Assembly: GCF_003097135.1 (NCBI RefSeq)
Contig: NZ_QEQL01000002.1
Coordinates: forward strand, 1-64,000
DNA: 64,000 bases
Direction of reading: 5' to 3'
DNA from: Pseudomonas sp. URIL14HWK12:I12
Lineage (GTDB): Bacteria > Pseudomonadota > Gammaproteobacteria > Pseudomonadales > Pseudomonadaceae
The notes under the pieces: model-generated
Database searches by the model: none
The model's input: only the letters and a program-made list of their open reading frames with translations
What the model was told of the DNA's origin: nothing
Shown: in pieces, positions 34,857 to 45,797 of the stretch
Numbering within the stretch: the first letter of the stretch is position 1
Layout: each line of letters starts with the position of its first letter
Translations under genes and position numbers: made by a program

Positions 34857-35957
34857 TCAGACGTTGAAACGGAAATGCATCACGTCGCCATCCTTGACGA
34901 TGTATTCCTTGCCTTCCAACCGCCACTTGCCGGCTTCCTTGGCGCCGTTCTCGCCCTTGTACTGGATGAAGTCGTCGTAGGCGACTACTTCGGCGCGGAT
35001 GAAGCCTTTCTCGAAGTCGGTGTGGATCACCGCTGCGGCCTGAGGCGCCGTAGCACCGACGCGTACGGTCCAGGCGCGCACTTCCTTTACGCCTGCGGTG
35101 AAATAGGTCTGCAGGTTCAACAGGGAATAACCGGCGCGGATCACGCGGTTCAAGCCGGGCTCTTCAAGGCCCAGTTCCTGGAGGAACATGTCTTTCTCTT
35201 CACCGTCGTCGAGCTCGGCAATTTCGGCCTCGATCTTGTTGCACACCGGCACCACCAGCGCGCCTTCCTCGGCGGCGATGGCCTTGACCACGTCCAGGTG
35301 CGGGTTGTTTTCGAAGCCGTCCTCAGCGACGTTGGCGATGTACATCACCGGCTTGCTGGTGAGCAGGTGGAAACCGCGGATCAGTGCCTTTTCCTCGGGG
35401 CTCATGGTCTTCATCAGGCTGCGCGCAGGCTTGCCTTCGGTGAAGTGAGGGATGAGCTTTTCCAGGATTGCCTTTTGTGCAAGTGCGTCTTTGTCACCAC
35501 CCTTGGCGTTGCGTGCGACCTTCTGCAGTTGCTTTTCGCAGCTGTCGAGGTCGGCGAAGATAAGCTCGAGGTCGATGATCTCGATATCGCGCTTGGGGTC
35601 GACGCTGTTGGAGACGTGAATCACGTTCTCGTCTTCGAAGCAGCGCACTACGTGGGCGATGGCATCGGTTTCACGGATGTTGGCCAGGAACTTGTTGCCC
35701 AGGCCTTCGCCTTTGGATGCGCCGGCCACCAGGCCTGCGATGTCCACGAATTCCATGGTAGTGGGGATCACCCGCTCGGGCTTGACGATGGCAGCCAGCG
35801 CATCGAGGCGCGCATCGGGCATCGGTACGATGCCGCTGTTGGGCTCGATGGTGCAGAACGGGAAGTTCTCCGCTGCGATGCCGGATTTGGTCAGCGCGTT
35901 GAACAGGGTGGATTTGCCCACGTTGGGCAGGCCGACGATGCCGCAGTTGAAACCCAT
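34857..35957 (-). CDS. ychF: Redox-regulated ATPase YchF (OLA1 family)
   Basis: A 366-residue Obg-family NTPase. It has P-loop [14 protein letters not shown] near the N-terminus, [19 protein letters not shown] (G3), and the non-canonical G4 motif NKIEAE in place of NKxD, which marks ATP rather than GTP specificity. A coiled coil and a C-terminal TGS domain (ARGAT-like region through [10 protein letters not shown]) follow. It binds ribosomes and the antioxidant response. It follows pth by 21 nt, the standard pth-ychF pair. Confidence 0.97.
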   Translation of the reverse strand: MGFNCGIVGLPNVGKSTLFNALTKSGIAAENFPFCTIEPNSGIVPMPDARLDALAAIVKPERVIPTTMEFVDIAGLVAGASKGEGLGNKFLANIRETDAIAHVVRCFEDENVIHVSNSVDPKRDIEIIDLELIFADLDSCEKQLQKVARNAKGGDKDALAQKAILEKLIPHFTEGKPARSLMKTMSPEEKALIRGFHLLTSKPVMYIANVAEDGFENNPHLDVVKAIAAEEGALVVPVCNKIEAEIAELDDGEEKDMFLQELGLEEPGLNRVIRAGYSLLNLQTYFTAGVKEVRAWTVRVGATAPQAAAVIHTDFEKGFIRAEVVAYDDFIQYKGENGAKEAGKWRLEGKEYIVKDGDVMHFRFNV

Positions 35958-35978
35958 GGTGCTTCCCTCTTCGAAGAG

Positions 35979-36563
35979 TCAGGCCTTCTGGCTGTGCAAG
36001 TCTCGCATCGCTTTCGGCCAATCGCCGGCGAGGATGGTCGGCAGCACGCCGAGGGCGAAATCGATACTGGCGTCGAGTTTGTCCTGTTCTTCACGCGGGG
36101 CGCGGCCCAGAACGAACCCGGATACCTTGCTGGCATCACCGGGGTGGCCGATACCCAGCCGCAGGCGGTGAAAACCGTTGTTGTTGCCGAGCGAGGCGAT
36201 AATGTCGCGCAGCCCGTTATGGCCACCGTGGCCGCCGCCTTGCTTGAGCTTAGCGACGCCCGGGGGCATGTCGAGTTCGTCGTGGGCCACCAGGATGGCG
36301 TCTACCGGAATACGGAAGAAGTTCGCCAGCGCACCGACCGACTGGCCGCTGCGATTCATGTAGGTGGTAGGGATCAGCAAACGAACGTCTTGGCCCTTGT
36401 GGGAGAAACGCCCCACGAGGCCGGAATACTTACGATCGGCCGCCAGGTTCACGTTCTGGTCACGGGCGATGCGCTCAACGAAAAGAGCCCCTGCGTTATG
36501 CCGGGTCTGTTCGTATTCGGGGCCGGGGTTTCCCAGGCCAACGATCAACTGGATGGCGGTCAC
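35979..36563 (-). CDS. pth: Peptidyl-tRNA hydrolase
   Basis: A 194-residue hydrolase that recycles peptidyl-tRNA. It begins [20 protein letters not shown], with catalytic H22 in [24 protein letters not shown] and DELDMPPG carry Asn and Asp of the active site. I chose GTG 36563 because it gives the family length exactly and AAGGA lies upstream on the minus strand; the frame runs to GTG 36587 but that includes the ribosome site. It sits between rplY and ychF. Confidence 0.95.
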   Translation of the reverse strand: MTAIQLIVGLGNPGPEYEQTRHNAGALFVERIARDQNVNLAADRKYSGLVGRFSHKGQDVRLLIPTTYMNRSGQSVGALANFFRIPVDAILVAHDELDMPPGVAKLKQGGGHGGHNGLRDIIASLGNNNGFHRLRLGIGHPGDASKVSGFVLGRAPREEQDKLDASIDFALGVLPTILAGDWPKAMRDLHSQKA

Positions 36564-36631
36564 GTCAGGGGCTCTTCCTTTTTGCACGCGTTCAGGCCAC
36601 CCGCAGGTGGCCCTTGGCGCAAGCGGCTCGA

Positions 36632-37240
36632 TTACTCGGCAGCTTCTTCGCCAGCTTCACCGTCTTCAGCCTGCACGCGAGGAGCGTGAACGTTGGCGAC
36701 GGCCAGGTCGTTGCCGTGGGCCAGGGCCACGAACTCAACGCCTTTTGGCGCCTTGACATCGGACAGGTGAACGATGGTGCCGATTTCGGCATTGGCCATG
36801 TCGACTTCGATGAACTCGGGCAGGTCTTTCGGCAGGCAGGACACTTCCAGCTCGGTCTCGGTGTGCGAGATCTCGCCGCCTTTCTTGACAGCAGCTTCCT
36901 GGTTCATGAAGTGAACCGGGACCTTGGCGGTCAGTTTCTGGCCAGCAACGACGCGGACGAAGTCAGCGTGCATCGGGAAGCCCTTGATCGGGTGGCGTTG
37001 CAGCGCCTTGATCAGGACGTTCTGCTTGGTGCCGCCGACGTTCAGCTCGATCACGTGAGCGTAGGTAGCTTCGTTTTCCAGCAGTTTGCTGAAGTCTTTG
37101 GCGACCAGGGTGATCGACTCAGGGGCTTGATTGCCACCGTAAACCACGGCAGGAATCAGGCCGGCGTTACGACGCAGGCGGCGGCTCGCACCTTTCCCCG
37201 AGTCGGAACGCGCTTCGGCATTCAGGATGAAATCAGTCAT
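36632..37240 (-). CDS. rplY: 50S ribosomal protein L25 (long Ctc form)
   Basis: A 202-residue L25/general stress protein Ctc. It starts [20 protein letters not shown] and contains the 5S-rRNA-binding beta-barrel followed by the C-terminal Ctc extension ([34 protein letters not shown]), ending in an acidic Glu/Ala tail. ATG 37240 is preceded by TGGAGAT on the minus strand; the frame extends to 37291 through the leader. It is separated from prs by a strong terminator. Confidence 0.96.
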   Translation of the reverse strand: MTDFILNAEARSDSGKGASRRLRRNAGLIPAVVYGGNQAPESITLVAKDFSKLLENEATYAHVIELNVGGTKQNVLIKALQRHPIKGFPMHADFVRVVAGQKLTAKVPVHFMNQEAAVKKGGEISHTETELEVSCLPKDLPEFIEVDMANAEIGTIVHLSDVKAPKGVEFVALAHGNDLAVANVHAPRVQAEDGEAGEEAAE

Positions 37241-37310
37241 TTCGTATCTCCAAATTGGCCTTTCGCGCACTTGCGTTTGCGACCAGCGCAAGGGCTTTCA
37301 AGGCAAAAAA

Positions 37311-37342
37311 GCCCCGCCCGGCAATTACTGCTCGGGCGGGGC
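37311..37342 (-). terminator. Rho-independent terminator after prs
   Basis: GCCCCGCCCG (37311-37320) and CGGGCGGGGC (37333-37342) form a perfect 10-bp GC stem with a 12-nt loop, followed on the minus strand by TTTTTTGCC. It separates prs from rplY. Confidence 0.92.
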
Positions 37343-37378
37343 GCTTTTCGTCAGCGTGATGCCGAGAGGGCAGGGCCC

Positions 37379-38320
37379 TCAGCGGAACATCGCGCTGATC
37401 GATTCTTCGTTGCTGATGCGGCGAACCGCTTCAGCGACCACCGGTGCGATGTCCAGTTGGCGGACACGTGCACAGGCTTGTGCTGCGGCAGACAGCGGGA
37501 TGGTGTTGGTCACCACCAGCTCGTCGAGCATGGAATTTTCGATGTTCTCGATGGCGCGGCCCGACAGCACCGGGTGGGTGCAGTAGGCATACACCTTGGC
37601 CGCGCCGTGCTCTTTCAACGCCTTGGCGGCGTGGCAGAGAGTGCCGGCGGTATCGACCATGTCATCGACAAGGATGCAGGTACGGCCTTCCACGTCACCG
37701 ATGATGTGCATCACCTCGGAGTGGTTGGCTTTCTCGCGGCGCTTGTCGATGATACCCAGATCGACGCCCAGCGACTTGGCCACGGCGCGTGCACGCACGA
37801 CGCCACCGATGTCGGGGGAGACGATCATGAGGTTTTCGAAACGTTGATCTTCGATGTCATCGACCAGCACGGGCGAGCCGTAGATGTTGTCGACGGGGAT
37901 ATCGAAGAAGCCCTGGATCTGATCGGCATGCAGGTCGACAGTGAGCACCCGGTCGATACCGACCACGGTGAGCATGTCGGCCACGACCTTGGCGCTGATC
38001 GCCACGCGCGCTGAGCGAGGGCGGCGGTCTTGCCGGGCATAACCGAAATAGGGGATCACGGCGGTGATTCGCGATGCCGAGGAACGGCGGAAGGCATCGG
38101 CCATCACTACCAGTTCCATCAGGTTATCGTTGGTCGGCGCACAGGTGGGCTGGATGATGAAGACGTCTTTACCGCGAACGTTTTCATTGATCTCAGCACT
38201 GATTTCACCGTCGGAGAACTTGCCGACCGAGACATCACCCAGGGGAATATGAAGCTGACGTACAACACGCCGAGCCAGATCGGGGTTGGAATTCCCCGTA
38301 AAGACCATCATCTTGGACAC
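37379..38320 (-). CDS. prs: Ribose-phosphate pyrophosphokinase
   Basis: A 313-residue PRPP synthase. It shows [34 protein letters not shown], the PP loop and the PRPP signature [14 protein letters not shown]. It makes PRPP for nucleotide, histidine and tryptophan synthesis, linking to the salvage genes upp and hpt elsewhere in the window. The start is GTG 38320, giving the known pseudomonad length; the frame runs back into the tRNA-Gln gene, which cannot be coding. Confidence 0.97.
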   Translation of the reverse strand: MSKMMVFTGNSNPDLARRVVRQLHIPLGDVSVGKFSDGEISAEINENVRGKDVFIIQPTCAPTNDNLMELVVMADAFRRSSASRITAVIPYFGYARQDRRPRSARVAISAKVVADMLTVVGIDRVLTVDLHADQIQGFFDIPVDNIYGSPVLVDDIEDQRFENLMIVSPDIGGVVRARAVAKSLGVDLGIIDKRREKANHSEVMHIIGDVEGRTCILVDDMVDTAGTLCHAAKALKEHGAAKVYAYCTHPVLSGRAIENIENSMLDELVVTNTIPLSAAAQACARVRQLDIAPVVAEAVRRISNEESISAMFR

Positions 38321-38367
38321 GCGCAGTACCTGCCGGCTGAGGGTATACCTGGATGAGTATAGGAAAA

Positions 38368-38442
38368 TGGCAGGGGCGGCTGGATTCGAACCAACGCATG
38401 GCAGGATCAAAACCTGCTGCCTTACCGCTTGGCGACGCCCCT
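38368..38442 (-). tRNA. tRNA-Gln (anticodon TTG)
   Basis: The minus strand reads AGGGGCGTCGCCAAGCGG, anticodon loop TTTTGAT, T-arm GGTTCGAATCC, and acceptor CGCCCCT with GCCA. The 7-bp acceptor pairs fully. Length is 75 nt including CCA. It sits between ispE and prs and is probably in one transcript with them, a conserved arrangement in pseudomonads. Confidence 0.95.
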
Positions 38443-38475
38443 GTGGCGGATCATCGAGTGCTTGGCACTCGGTTC

Positions 38476-39327
38476 TTAGAACAGACTCTGCAACTTGCGA
38501 TGCAACATTGAAGTGTTGCTTCCCTTCGCTACAAACCCTGTAAGGGTCTCTGTCAGAAGGCCCGAAACTTTATCAGCTTCGGCCTTGTTTGGGAAGGCCC
38601 CAAACACACAACTTCCAGTGCCGGTGAGTCTAGCGCATGTGAATTTGTTTAGCAAATTCAGTGCGTTACGTACTTCTGGGTAACGCTGCTCTACCACCGG
38701 TTGGCAGTCATTTCGACTGTTTCCCTTGGGAACGGGGCGCACTTTAATGGGCTTCGAGTTACGTGTCAACAGTGGATCTGAAAAAATTTCTGCTGTACTT
38801 ACAGAGACTTGCGGAACGAGTACCAGATACCACGGTTCTTCGGGTTCTACCGGGGTGAGAATCTCCCCCACACCCTCGGCGAAGGCCGCTTTGCCGCGCA
38901 CGAAAACCGGAACATCGGCGCCCAGTTTCAGGCCAAGCGCTGCCAGCCGATCCTCTCCTAGCCGCGTACCCCAGAGATAATCCAGGCCCAGCAGCGTTGT
39001 GGCCGCATTCGAGCTGCCACCGCCTATACCGCCCCCCATGGGCAGGACCTTGCGCAGCCAGATGTCGGCCCCAAGGCACGTACCGCTGGCCTCTTGCAGG
39101 GCGCGCGCGGCGCGAACGATCAGGTTGCTGTCATGGGGCACGCCGGCCAGGTCGCTGTGCAGGCGAATCTGCCCGTCTTCTCGAACGGCGAAATCCAGCT
39201 CGTCACCGTGGTCGAGAAACTGGAAGAGTGTTTGCAGCTCGTGGTAGCCGTCAGGGCGGCGGCCGAGAATGTGCAGCATCAGGTTGAGCTTGGCCGGGGA
39301 GGGCAGGGTCAGGCGTTCGGTGGGCAT
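38476..39327 (-). CDS. ispE: 4-diphosphocytidyl-2-C-methyl-D-erythritol kinase
   Basis: A 283-residue GHMP kinase of the MEP isoprenoid pathway. [20 protein letters not shown] is the N-terminal motif with catalytic Lys; the ATP loop is [18 protein letters not shown]; the C-terminal motif is [12 protein letters not shown]. It follows lolB with a 1-nt gap. The C-terminal half (about 38476-38800) is visibly poorer in GC and uses more A/T-ending codons than its N-terminal half and neighbours. Confidence 0.96.
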   Translation of the reverse strand: MPTERLTLPSPAKLNLMLHILGRRPDGYHELQTLFQFLDHGDELDFAVREDGQIRLHSDLAGVPHDSNLIVRAARALQEASGTCLGADIWLRKVLPMGGGIGGGSSNAATTLLGLDYLWGTRLGEDRLAALGLKLGADVPVFVRGKAAFAEGVGEILTPVEPEEPWYLVLVPQVSVSTAEIFSDPLLTRNSKPIKVRPVPKGNSRNDCQPVVEQRYPEVRNALNLLNKFTCARLTGTGSCVFGAFPNKAEADKVSGLLTETLTGFVAKGSNTSMLHRKLQSLF

Positions 39328-39328
39328 T

Positions 39329-39946
39329 TCAACGGCCCAGCTGGCGAGGCTGCCAGTCCTTGATAACCAGGGTCACGTCCAGGTCCTGGCCTTGCAGTTT
39401 GATGCGCTCCGGCAACTGATAGGGGCCTTGATCGCCATAGCGGGTGTAGTCCAGGCGCCAGCCGTCCTGCTCCAGGTGCGCCAGGTGGCTATCGCCATCG
39501 AGCGTGATCGAGGCCTTGCTGCCGGGTGCCGGCAACCCTCGCACCCAGTACCCCAGGTTGGAGACCGGCAGGTTCCAGCCCAATTGGTCACGCAAAAGCT
39601 GCTCGGGGCTGTCGGCATCGAAGCGGCCCTGGTTGGCCACCTCAAGGCTGGCCTTGCCCGGATGGCCGGTCAGCCGCGCTGCGCCGCGGCCAAGCGGGCC
39701 GGAAAGGCGGATGTCGTAGTAATCCTGGCGCTGCAACCAGTACAGCGTGCCGCTGCCGGAGTCCTGCGGCGCGCGAATACCGATCTTGCCGTTGATTTCC
39801 CAGCCGTTGACCGAGGCGACCTGCGACTTGTGCGCGGCCCACTGCTCGGGGGAGCCGCTGCCCTGCACCGCCTCCTGTTGGCCGAGGCCGGCGCAACCGG
39901 CGACTAAGGAAAGACAAAAAAGAGCGAGGCAGTGGCGCAATTGCAT
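39329..39946 (-). CDS. lolB: Outer-membrane lipoprotein assembly factor LolB
   Basis: A 205-residue lipoprotein with lipobox LVAGC (C18). The mature part has [20 protein letters not shown] and [10 protein letters not shown], as in LolB, which receives lipoproteins from LolA and inserts them in the outer membrane. It lies between the TPR lipoprotein gene, whose stop is 3 nt away, and ispE in one operon. Confidence 0.94.
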   Translation of the reverse strand: MQLRHCLALFCLSLVAGCAGLGQQEAVQGSGSPEQWAAHKSQVASVNGWEINGKIGIRAPQDSGSGTLYWLQRQDYYDIRLSGPLGRGAARLTGHPGKASLEVANQGRFDADSPEQLLRDQLGWNLPVSNLGYWVRGLPAPGSKASITLDGDSHLAHLEQDGWRLDYTRYGDQGPYQLPERIKLQGQDLDVTLVIKDWQPRQLGR

Positions 39947-39949
39947 GGG

Positions 39950-41680
39950 TCAGAGGGTCTCGGAGCCGGTCAGGCGCTGCAAAGTACTGCGCAGGACGGG
40001 GCTGTCAGGTTGATCTTTAAGGCCTTGTGCCCACACTTCGCGGGCTTCTTTCTGTTTGCCCCGGGCCCAGAGCACTTCGCCCAGGTGCGCGGCCACTTCG
40101 TGGTTGGGGAACTGGCTGAACGCCTGGCGCAGATAATTTTCGGCCTGCTCCAGGTTGCCCAGGCGGAAGTTGACCCACCCCAGGCTGTCGAGAATTGCCG
40201 GGTCTTCCGGCGTCAGGCTATGGGCTTTCTCGATCAGCGCCTTGGCTTCGGCATAGCGTTGCGTGCGGTCCGACAACGTGTAGCCCAGTGCATTGAGTGC
40301 CATGGCGTTGTCCGGGTCGTGCGCAATGATTGCGCGCAGGTCTTTTTCCAGCTGAGCCAGGTCGCCGCGTTTTTCCGCGAGCATCGCGCGGGTGTAAAGC
40401 AGGCTGGCATCGTTGGGGTGCTGGCTGAGCGCTTTGTTCAGCACGCCCATGGCCAGAGAGTCTTTGTCGTTGTCGGCAAGTGCCTCGGCCTCGACCAGCC
40501 ACAGTTGCACGGCGTAGTCAGGTGCGGCAAGGCGATTGTCGGCCAAGCGCCGGGAAGCATCGGCAGCGCGCCCATTGGCAATGAGGATATCGGCCAGGCG
40601 CAATTGTGCAGGCAGGTAATCCGGCCCCGGCGTGACCAGCGAGTACTGGTTGACGGCGCGCTCCAGGTTGCCCCGCTCCTCGGCCAGCCGGCCCAGGTTC
40701 AGGTGGGCGGAATCCACATGAGCCTGGCGCTCGACTAGGTCGTTGAGCAGGCTTTCGGCCTGGTCCCAATCCTTTTCCTCCAGGCAGATCAGTGCCAGGG
40801 AATAGCGCAGGTCGTCGTCATCGGGGTATTGCTGCAGCAGTTGGTCGAACTGCACCTTCGCATCGGCGATGCGGTTTTGTTCGACCAGGGTGCGTGCGTA
40901 GGTCAAGCGCAGCCGCTTGTCGTCCGGGCTTTTGCGAATGTATTTCTCAAGCAGTTGAACCGCCTGCTTGCCTTGGTCGGTTGCCTGCAACAGGCGCGCC
41001 TCCAGGAGCACGGGTGCTACTTCGCCATCTTTAGGCGGGTTGTCTTCGAGAAGCTTCAGGGCGCCGGCGGTGTCGCCGTCCTGTTGCAACAGCAGTGCCT
41101 TGCCGAAGATCAGCTGGCCGTTGCTGGGGTATTTCGCCAGCAGCCGGTCGAAGCTCTGCTTGAGGCCTTCGCGGGTAGGCTTGTCTGTTTCGGCGGCACT
41201 CAGGGCGAGGAAATCGAAATGGGTTTCGCCGCGGCCCTGCAGCACCTTCTCCATATACGCCATCGACTGGTCGTAGCGGCCGGTACGCGCCAGCTGAATG
41301 GCAGCAGCACGCTGAGCGTCGGTGCTTTGCGGCGCTACGCTGGCCCACAGCAGGGCCATCTCGGTGGCCGGCTGGTCGGCACCCAGGTATTCGGCGATTC
41401 GGTAAGCCCGCTCTGCCACGCCTGCGTCGCGGGTTTTGCGTGCCTGGTCGACGTAATTGGCCAGGGCAATATCGAAGCGGTTGCGCTGCCCTGCCAGTTC
41501 TGCCGCCAGCAGGCTGTAAACGGTGCCTGGCGGGAAGCTTGCGTATTTCTCGGGCTTGGCCGGGGTACTCGCCGGGGCTTCTTCGTCGGCTTGCGGGCCG
41601 TTGGGCTGGCCGATGGGCGGCAAGGCTTGGCAACCGCTGAGCACGGCAAGAGCAAGAAGCAACGCGGGGGATCTATTCAT
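39950..41680 (-). CDS. TPR-repeat lipoprotein
   Basis: A 576-residue outer-membrane-type lipoprotein: signal peptide with lipobox LSGC (C17), a short Pro-rich linker, then tetratricopeptide repeats to the end (for example FDIALANYVDQARKTRDAGV, NLERAVNQYSLVTPGPDYL, DPDNAMALNALGYTLSDR). TPR arrays mediate protein contacts. The homologue beside lolB in P. aeruginosa is PA4667. ATG 41680 gives the lipoprotein signal; the frame upstream to 41761 does not. First gene of the lolB-ispE operon, divergent from hemA. Confidence 0.9.
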   Translation of the reverse strand: MNRSPALLLALAVLSGCQALPPIGQPNGPQADEEAPASTPAKPEKYASFPPGTVYSLLAAELAGQRNRFDIALANYVDQARKTRDAGVAERAYRIAEYLGADQPATEMALLWASVAPQSTDAQRAAAIQLARTGRYDQSMAYMEKVLQGRGETHFDFLALSAAETDKPTREGLKQSFDRLLAKYPSNGQLIFGKALLLQQDGDTAGALKLLEDNPPKDGEVAPVLLEARLLQATDQGKQAVQLLEKYIRKSPDDKRLRLTYARTLVEQNRIADAKVQFDQLLQQYPDDDDLRYSLALICLEEKDWDQAESLLNDLVERQAHVDSAHLNLGRLAEERGNLERAVNQYSLVTPGPDYLPAQLRLADILIANGRAADASRRLADNRLAAPDYAVQLWLVEAEALADNDKDSLAMGVLNKALSQHPNDASLLYTRAMLAEKRGDLAQLEKDLRAIIAHDPDNAMALNALGYTLSDRTQRYAEAKALIEKAHSLTPEDPAILDSLGWVNFRLGNLEQAENYLRQAFSQFPNHEVAAHLGEVLWARGKQKEAREVWAQGLKDQPDSPVLRSTLQRLTGSETL

Positions 41681-41860
41681 ATAAGGGCATTCAAACGATT
41701 GACCTGCGATTGAAGGGCATGATGACACAAGCGGCTGTACAAAACCCAGCGACAGCCCCAAGGGCCGAGCCGTCTATTGGGACAATAGAGCGCAGTGGTT
41801 GTTCTGTGCTCTGCGAAGTAGGACAATTGCCGGCTTGTTCGTCCTCATCAGCGACATTGA

Positions 41861-43138
41861 ATGGCCTTCCTCGCCCTGGGTATCAACCACAAGACTGCGT
41901 CGGTGGACGTGCGTGAGCGCGTTGCGTTCACACCCGAGCAATTGGTCGATGCCTTGCAGCAGCTTTGCCGGCACACCGAGAGCCGTGAAGCCGCGATCCT
42001 TTCTACCTGCAACCGCAGCGAGCTTTACCTGGAACAGGAAAGCCCCGCGGCGGAGGCGGTATTGCGCTGGCTGGCTGATTATCACCAATTGAGCGTTGAG
42101 GAACTGAAAGCCAGTGCCTACGTTCACCAGGATGACGACGCGGTGCGCCACATGATGCGGGTGGCCTCCGGGCTCGATTCGCTGGTGCTGGGCGAGCCGC
42201 AGATTCTTGGCCAGATGAAGTCCGCCTACGCCGTGGCGCGTGAAGCAGGCACCGTGGGCCCGCTGCTGGGGCGGCTGTTCCAGGCCACGTTCAATGCCGC
42301 CAAGCAGGTACGCACCGATACTGCGATCGGCGAAAACCCGGTGTCTGTAGCGTTCGCGGCGGTGAGCCTGGCACGGCAGATCTTCAGCGACCTGCAACGC
42401 AGCCAGGCGCTGCTGATCGGTGCCGGCGAAACCATCACGCTGGTCGCCCGCCACCTGCATGAGCAAGGGGTCAAGCGTATCGTGGTTGCCAACCGCACGC
42501 TGGAGCGGGCGAGCCTGCTGGCCGAAGAGTTCGGTGCCCGTGCGGTGCTGCTGTCGGATATCCCGCAGGAGTTGGCCGGCAGTGACATCGTGATCAGCTC
42601 CACCGCCAGCCAACTGCCGATCCTGGGCAAGGGCGCGGTGGAAAGCGCCCTGAAGCTGCGCAAGCACAAGCCGATCTTCATGGTCGACATCGCGGTGCCG
42701 CGCGACATCGAGCCTGAAGTGGGCGAGCTGGAAGACGTCTACCTGTATTCGGTCGATGACCTGCACGAAGTGGTTGCCGAGAACCTCAAGAGCCGGCAGG
42801 GCGCTGCGCAGGCGGCCGAGGATATGGTGGCAGCCGGCGTTGGCGAATTCATGGGCCGGCTGCGTGGGCTGGCGGCGGTCGATGTGCTGCGCGCCTATCG
42901 GCAACAGGCCGAGCGGCTGCGCGACGACGAGTTGCAAAAGGCCCAGCGTGCTCTGGCCAATGGTGCCAGCGCCGAACAGGCACTGGCACTGCTGGCGCGT
43001 GGCCTTACCAACAAGCTGCTGCACGCGCCGAGCGTGCAACTGAAGAAGTTTTCCGCCGAGGGCCGCGTCGAAGCGCTGGCCACGGCCCAGGAATTGTTCG
43101 CCCTCAACGAGGGCTCACCGGATAACCCCCCGCAATGA
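41861..43138 (+). CDS. hemA: Glutamyl-tRNA reductase
   Basis: A 425-residue enzyme for the first committed step of C5-pathway haem synthesis. Nucleophile C50 lies in [11 protein letters not shown]. The NADPH domain has [16 protein letters not shown] and [12 protein letters not shown], and [13 protein letters not shown] is conserved. The C-terminal dimerisation helices follow. The stop overlaps the prfA start by 4 nt, so hemA and prfA are coupled. The ribosome site is weak. Confidence 0.97.
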   Translation: MAFLALGINHKTASVDVRERVAFTPEQLVDALQQLCRHTESREAAILSTCNRSELYLEQESPAAEAVLRWLADYHQLSVEELKASAYVHQDDDAVRHMMRVASGLDSLVLGEPQILGQMKSAYAVAREAGTVGPLLGRLFQATFNAAKQVRTDTAIGENPVSVAFAAVSLARQIFSDLQRSQALLIGAGETITLVARHLHEQGVKRIVVANRTLERASLLAEEFGARAVLLSDIPQELAGSDIVISSTASQLPILGKGAVESALKLRKHKPIFMVDIAVPRDIEPEVGELEDVYLYSVDDLHEVVAENLKSRQGAAQAAEDMVAAGVGEFMGRLRGLAAVDVLRAYRQQAERLRDDELQKAQRALANGASAEQALALLARGLTNKLLHAPSVQLKKFSAEGRVEALATAQELFALNEGSPDNPPQ

Positions 43139-44217
43139 AAGCGTCGCTGCTCAACAAGCTGGACACCCTCCAGGACCGCTATGAGGAACTCACCGCGCTC
43201 CTGGGTGACGCCGAGATCATCTCCGATCAGGCCAGGTTCCGCGCCTATTCCCGCGAGTATGCGGAGGTCGAGCCGGTGGTGCAGGCCTTTGCCGGCTGGC
43301 GCAAGGCCCAGGCCGACCTCGAGGGCGCCCAGGCGCTGCTCAAGGACAGCGACCCGGACCTGCGCGAAATGGCCGTGCTGGAAGTGGCCGAAGCCAAGGA
43401 GGCCATCGCTGCACTTGAAGGTGCCTTGCAGCGCATGCTTTTACCCAAGGACCCCAACGACAGCCGCAACGTGTTCCTCGAGATTCGAGCTGGCACCGGC
43501 GGCGACGAAGCGGCGATCTTCTCCGGCGACCTGTTCCGCATGTACTCGCGCTATGCCGAACGCCAGGGCTGGCGCGTGGAAGTGATGTCGGAAAACGAAG
43601 GCGAGCATGGCGGCTATAAAGAGGTGATCGCCCGGGTCGAGGGCGACAACGTGTACGCCAAGCTCAAGTTCGAGTCTGGCGCGCATCGGGTGCAGCGTGT
43701 GCCTGAAACCGAATCCCAGGGCCGTATCCACACCTCCGCCTGCACCGTGGCCGTGTTGCCTGAGCCCGACGAGCAGGCCGCCATCCAGATCAACCCGGCC
43801 GACCTGCGTGTGGACACCTACCGCGCCTCTGGGGCGGGCGGCCAGCACGTGAACAAGACCGACTCGGCCATCCGCATCACCCACTTGCCCACCGGCATCG
43901 TGGTGGAGTGCCAGGAAGAGCGTTCGCAGCACAAGAACCGGGCGCGTGCGATGTCTTGGCTGCAGGCACGGCTCGACGACATGCAGACCAGCGCCCAGCA
44001 GACCGCGATTGCCAGCGAGCGCAAGCTGTTGGTGGGTTCGGGCGACCGCTCCGAGCGAATCCGAACCTACAATTTCCCGCAGGGCCGGGTCACCGACCAT
44101 CGCGTGAACCTGACTCTCTATGCGCTGGACGAAGTGCTCGCCGGTGGCGTCGAGGCCGTGATCGAACCCCTGCTGGCCGAATACCAGGCCGATCAACTGG
44201 CCGCCCTGGGTGATTGA
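43135..44217 (+). CDS. prfA: Peptide chain release factor 1
   Basis: A 360-residue class I release factor for UAA and UAG. GGQ is at residues 235-237 ([16 protein letters not shown]) and the codon-reading PxT motif is PET at 190-192. [20 protein letters not shown] is also characteristic. It directly precedes prmC, whose product methylates the GGQ glutamine; the prfA stop abuts the prmC ATG. Confidence 0.98.
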   Translation: MKASLLNKLDTLQDRYEELTALLGDAEIISDQARFRAYSREYAEVEPVVQAFAGWRKAQADLEGAQALLKDSDPDLREMAVLEVAEAKEAIAALEGALQRMLLPKDPNDSRNVFLEIRAGTGGDEAAIFSGDLFRMYSRYAERQGWRVEVMSENEGEHGGYKEVIARVEGDNVYAKLKFESGAHRVQRVPETESQGRIHTSACTVAVLPEPDEQAAIQINPADLRVDTYRASGAGGQHVNKTDSAIRITHLPTGIVVECQEERSQHKNRARAMSWLQARLDDMQTSAQQTAIASERKLLVGSGDRSERIRTYNFPQGRVTDHRVNLTLYALDEVLAGGVEAVIEPLLAEYQADQLAALGD

Positions 44218-45048
44218 ATGACCATCATTGCCAGCCTGCTGCGCGAAGCGCAGATCCCACAATCGCCTACTGCCCGCCTGGATGCCGAGCTGCTGCTCGC
44301 CGCGGCCCTGGGCAAGTCCCGCAGTTACCTGCGCACCTGGCCTGAGCGCATCGTCGCCAACGACCAGGCCCAGGCGTTCGCCGGGTACCTGGCGCGCCGC
44401 AACCAGGGCGAGCCGGTGGCTTATATTCTCGGCCAGCAGGGCTTTTGGTCGCTGGACCTGGAAGTTGCGCCGCACACCCTGATACCCCGGCCTGACACCG
44501 AGCTGCTGGTAGAAACCGCGTTGGAATGCTTGCCGGCCGCCAGCGTACGCGCACTGGACCTGGGCACCGGCACTGGGGCCATCGCGTTGGCCATGGCGCG
44601 CGAACGTGCCGGTTGGCAGGTCACCGCCGTTGACCGCGTCGAGCAAGCGGTTGCACTCGCCGAGCGCAACCGCCAGCGCCTGGGCCTGGCGAACGTACGA
44701 GTGCTAAGTAGCCATTGGTTCTCGAACCTTGCCGGTGAGCGCTTCGAGTTGATCGTCAGCAACCCGCCGTACATCGCCGAGAAAGACCCTCACCTGGTGG
44801 CCGGCGATGTGCGTTTCGAGCCTGCCAGCGCGCTGGTTTCAGGCGCCGATGGGCTTGACGATATTCGTCACATCATCGCCCATGCTTCCGGGCATCTGGC
44901 CGAACGCGGCTGGCTGTTGCTCGAGCATGGCTACGATCAGGCCCCGCGTGTGCGCGAGCTGCTGGCCGAGCATGGCTTCGAGCAGGTCGAAAGCCGCCGA
45001 GACCTGGGCGGTCACGAGCGCATCAGCCTGGGCCGGCTGGCATGCTGA
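44218..45048 (+). CDS. prmC: Release factor glutamine methyltransferase
   Basis: A 276-residue SAM-dependent methyltransferase. SAM-binding motif LDLGTGTGAIALAMA is near residue 115 and catalytic NPPY lies in LIVSNPPYIAEKDPHL; GQQGFWSLDL and VAPHTLIPRPDTELLVE are typical N-terminal family sequence. It modifies the GGQ Gln of release factors. It overlaps the moeB start by 7 nt. Confidence 0.97.
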   Translation: MTIIASLLREAQIPQSPTARLDAELLLAAALGKSRSYLRTWPERIVANDQAQAFAGYLARRNQGEPVAYILGQQGFWSLDLEVAPHTLIPRPDTELLVETALECLPAASVRALDLGTGTGAIALAMARERAGWQVTAVDRVEQAVALAERNRQRLGLANVRVLSSHWFSNLAGERFELIVSNPPYIAEKDPHLVAGDVRFEPASALVSGADGLDDIRHIIAHASGHLAERGWLLLEHGYDQAPRVRELLAEHGFEQVESRRDLGGHERISLGRLAC

Positions 45049-45797
45049 GCGACGAAGAACTCCTTCGCTATAGCCGGCAGGTGCTGTTGCCGCAGATCGA
45101 CGTTGCCGGGCAACTGCGCCTGAAACAGTCGCGCGTGCTGATCGTCGGCCTCGGTGGGCTGGGCTCGCCGGTGGCTTTGTACCTGGCAGCAGCAGGTGTG
45201 GGCCAGTTGCATCTGGCTGATTTCGACACGGTGGACGTCACCAACCTGCAGCGCCAGGTGTTGCATGGTAGTGCCGAGGTCGGCCTGCCCAAGGTCGATT
45301 CGGCGCTGGCCCGGCTGGGCGCGTTGAACCCAGGTATCGAGCTGGTGCCCCATCGCCAGGCGCTGGATGAAACCCGCCTGGCCGAAGTGATCGGCCGTGT
45401 CGACTTGGTCTTGGACTGCAGCGACAATTTTGCGACTCGCGAGGCCGTCAATGCGGCGTGCGTTTCAGCTCGCGTGCCGCTGGTCAGCGGTGCGGCGATC
45501 CGCCTGGAAGGCCAGTTGTCGGTGTTCGACCCGCGACAGGCGAGCAGCCCGTGTTACCACTGCCTGTATGGCCACGGCAGTGAAGAAGACCTGACCTGCA
45601 GCCAGGCGGGCGTCGCCGGGCCGCTGGTAGGGCTGGTGGGCAGCTTGCAGGCGTTGGAGGCGCTCAAGCTATTGGCCGGTTTCGGCGAGCCGCTGGTAGG
45701 CCGGCTGTTGTTGATCGATGGCCTCGGCACGCGTTTCCGCGAGCTGCGGGTCAAGCGCGACCCAGATTGCCCGGTGTGCGGAGGCACTAATGCCTGA
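45042..45797 (+). CDS. moeB: MoeB/ThiF family adenylyltransferase
   Basis: A 251-residue E1-like enzyme. The ATP site is [18 protein letters not shown], with [16 protein letters not shown] and DCSDNFATR. Zinc ligands are paired cysteines (PCYHC and, at the end, DCPVCGG). It activates a sulfur-carrier C-terminus, MoaD for molybdopterin or ThiS for thiazole; position after prmC favours MoeB by pseudomonad convention. It overlaps prmC and murI by 7 and 8 nt. Confidence 0.92.
   Translation: MLSDEELLRYSRQVLLPQIDVAGQLRLKQSRVLIVGLGGLGSPVALYLAAAGVGQLHLADFDTVDVTNLQRQVLHGSAEVGLPKVDSALARLGALNPGIELVPHRQALDETRLAEVIGRVDLVLDCSDNFATREAVNAACVSARVPLVSGAAIRLEGQLSVFDPRQASSPCYHCLYGHGSEEDLTCSQAGVAGPLVGLVGSLQALEALKLLAGFGEPLVGRLLLIDGLGTRFRELRVKRDPDCPVCGGTNA

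Noticed and set aside
34824..36689. A 621-codon open frame antisense to ychF, pth and rplY
   Set aside because: The three genes opposite are unmistakable; the frame shows no family resemblance and arises from high third-position GC.
38368..38442. tRNA-Gln as a genomic island attachment site
   Set aside because: No integrase, no duplicated 3' tRNA end and only housekeeping genes on both sides.
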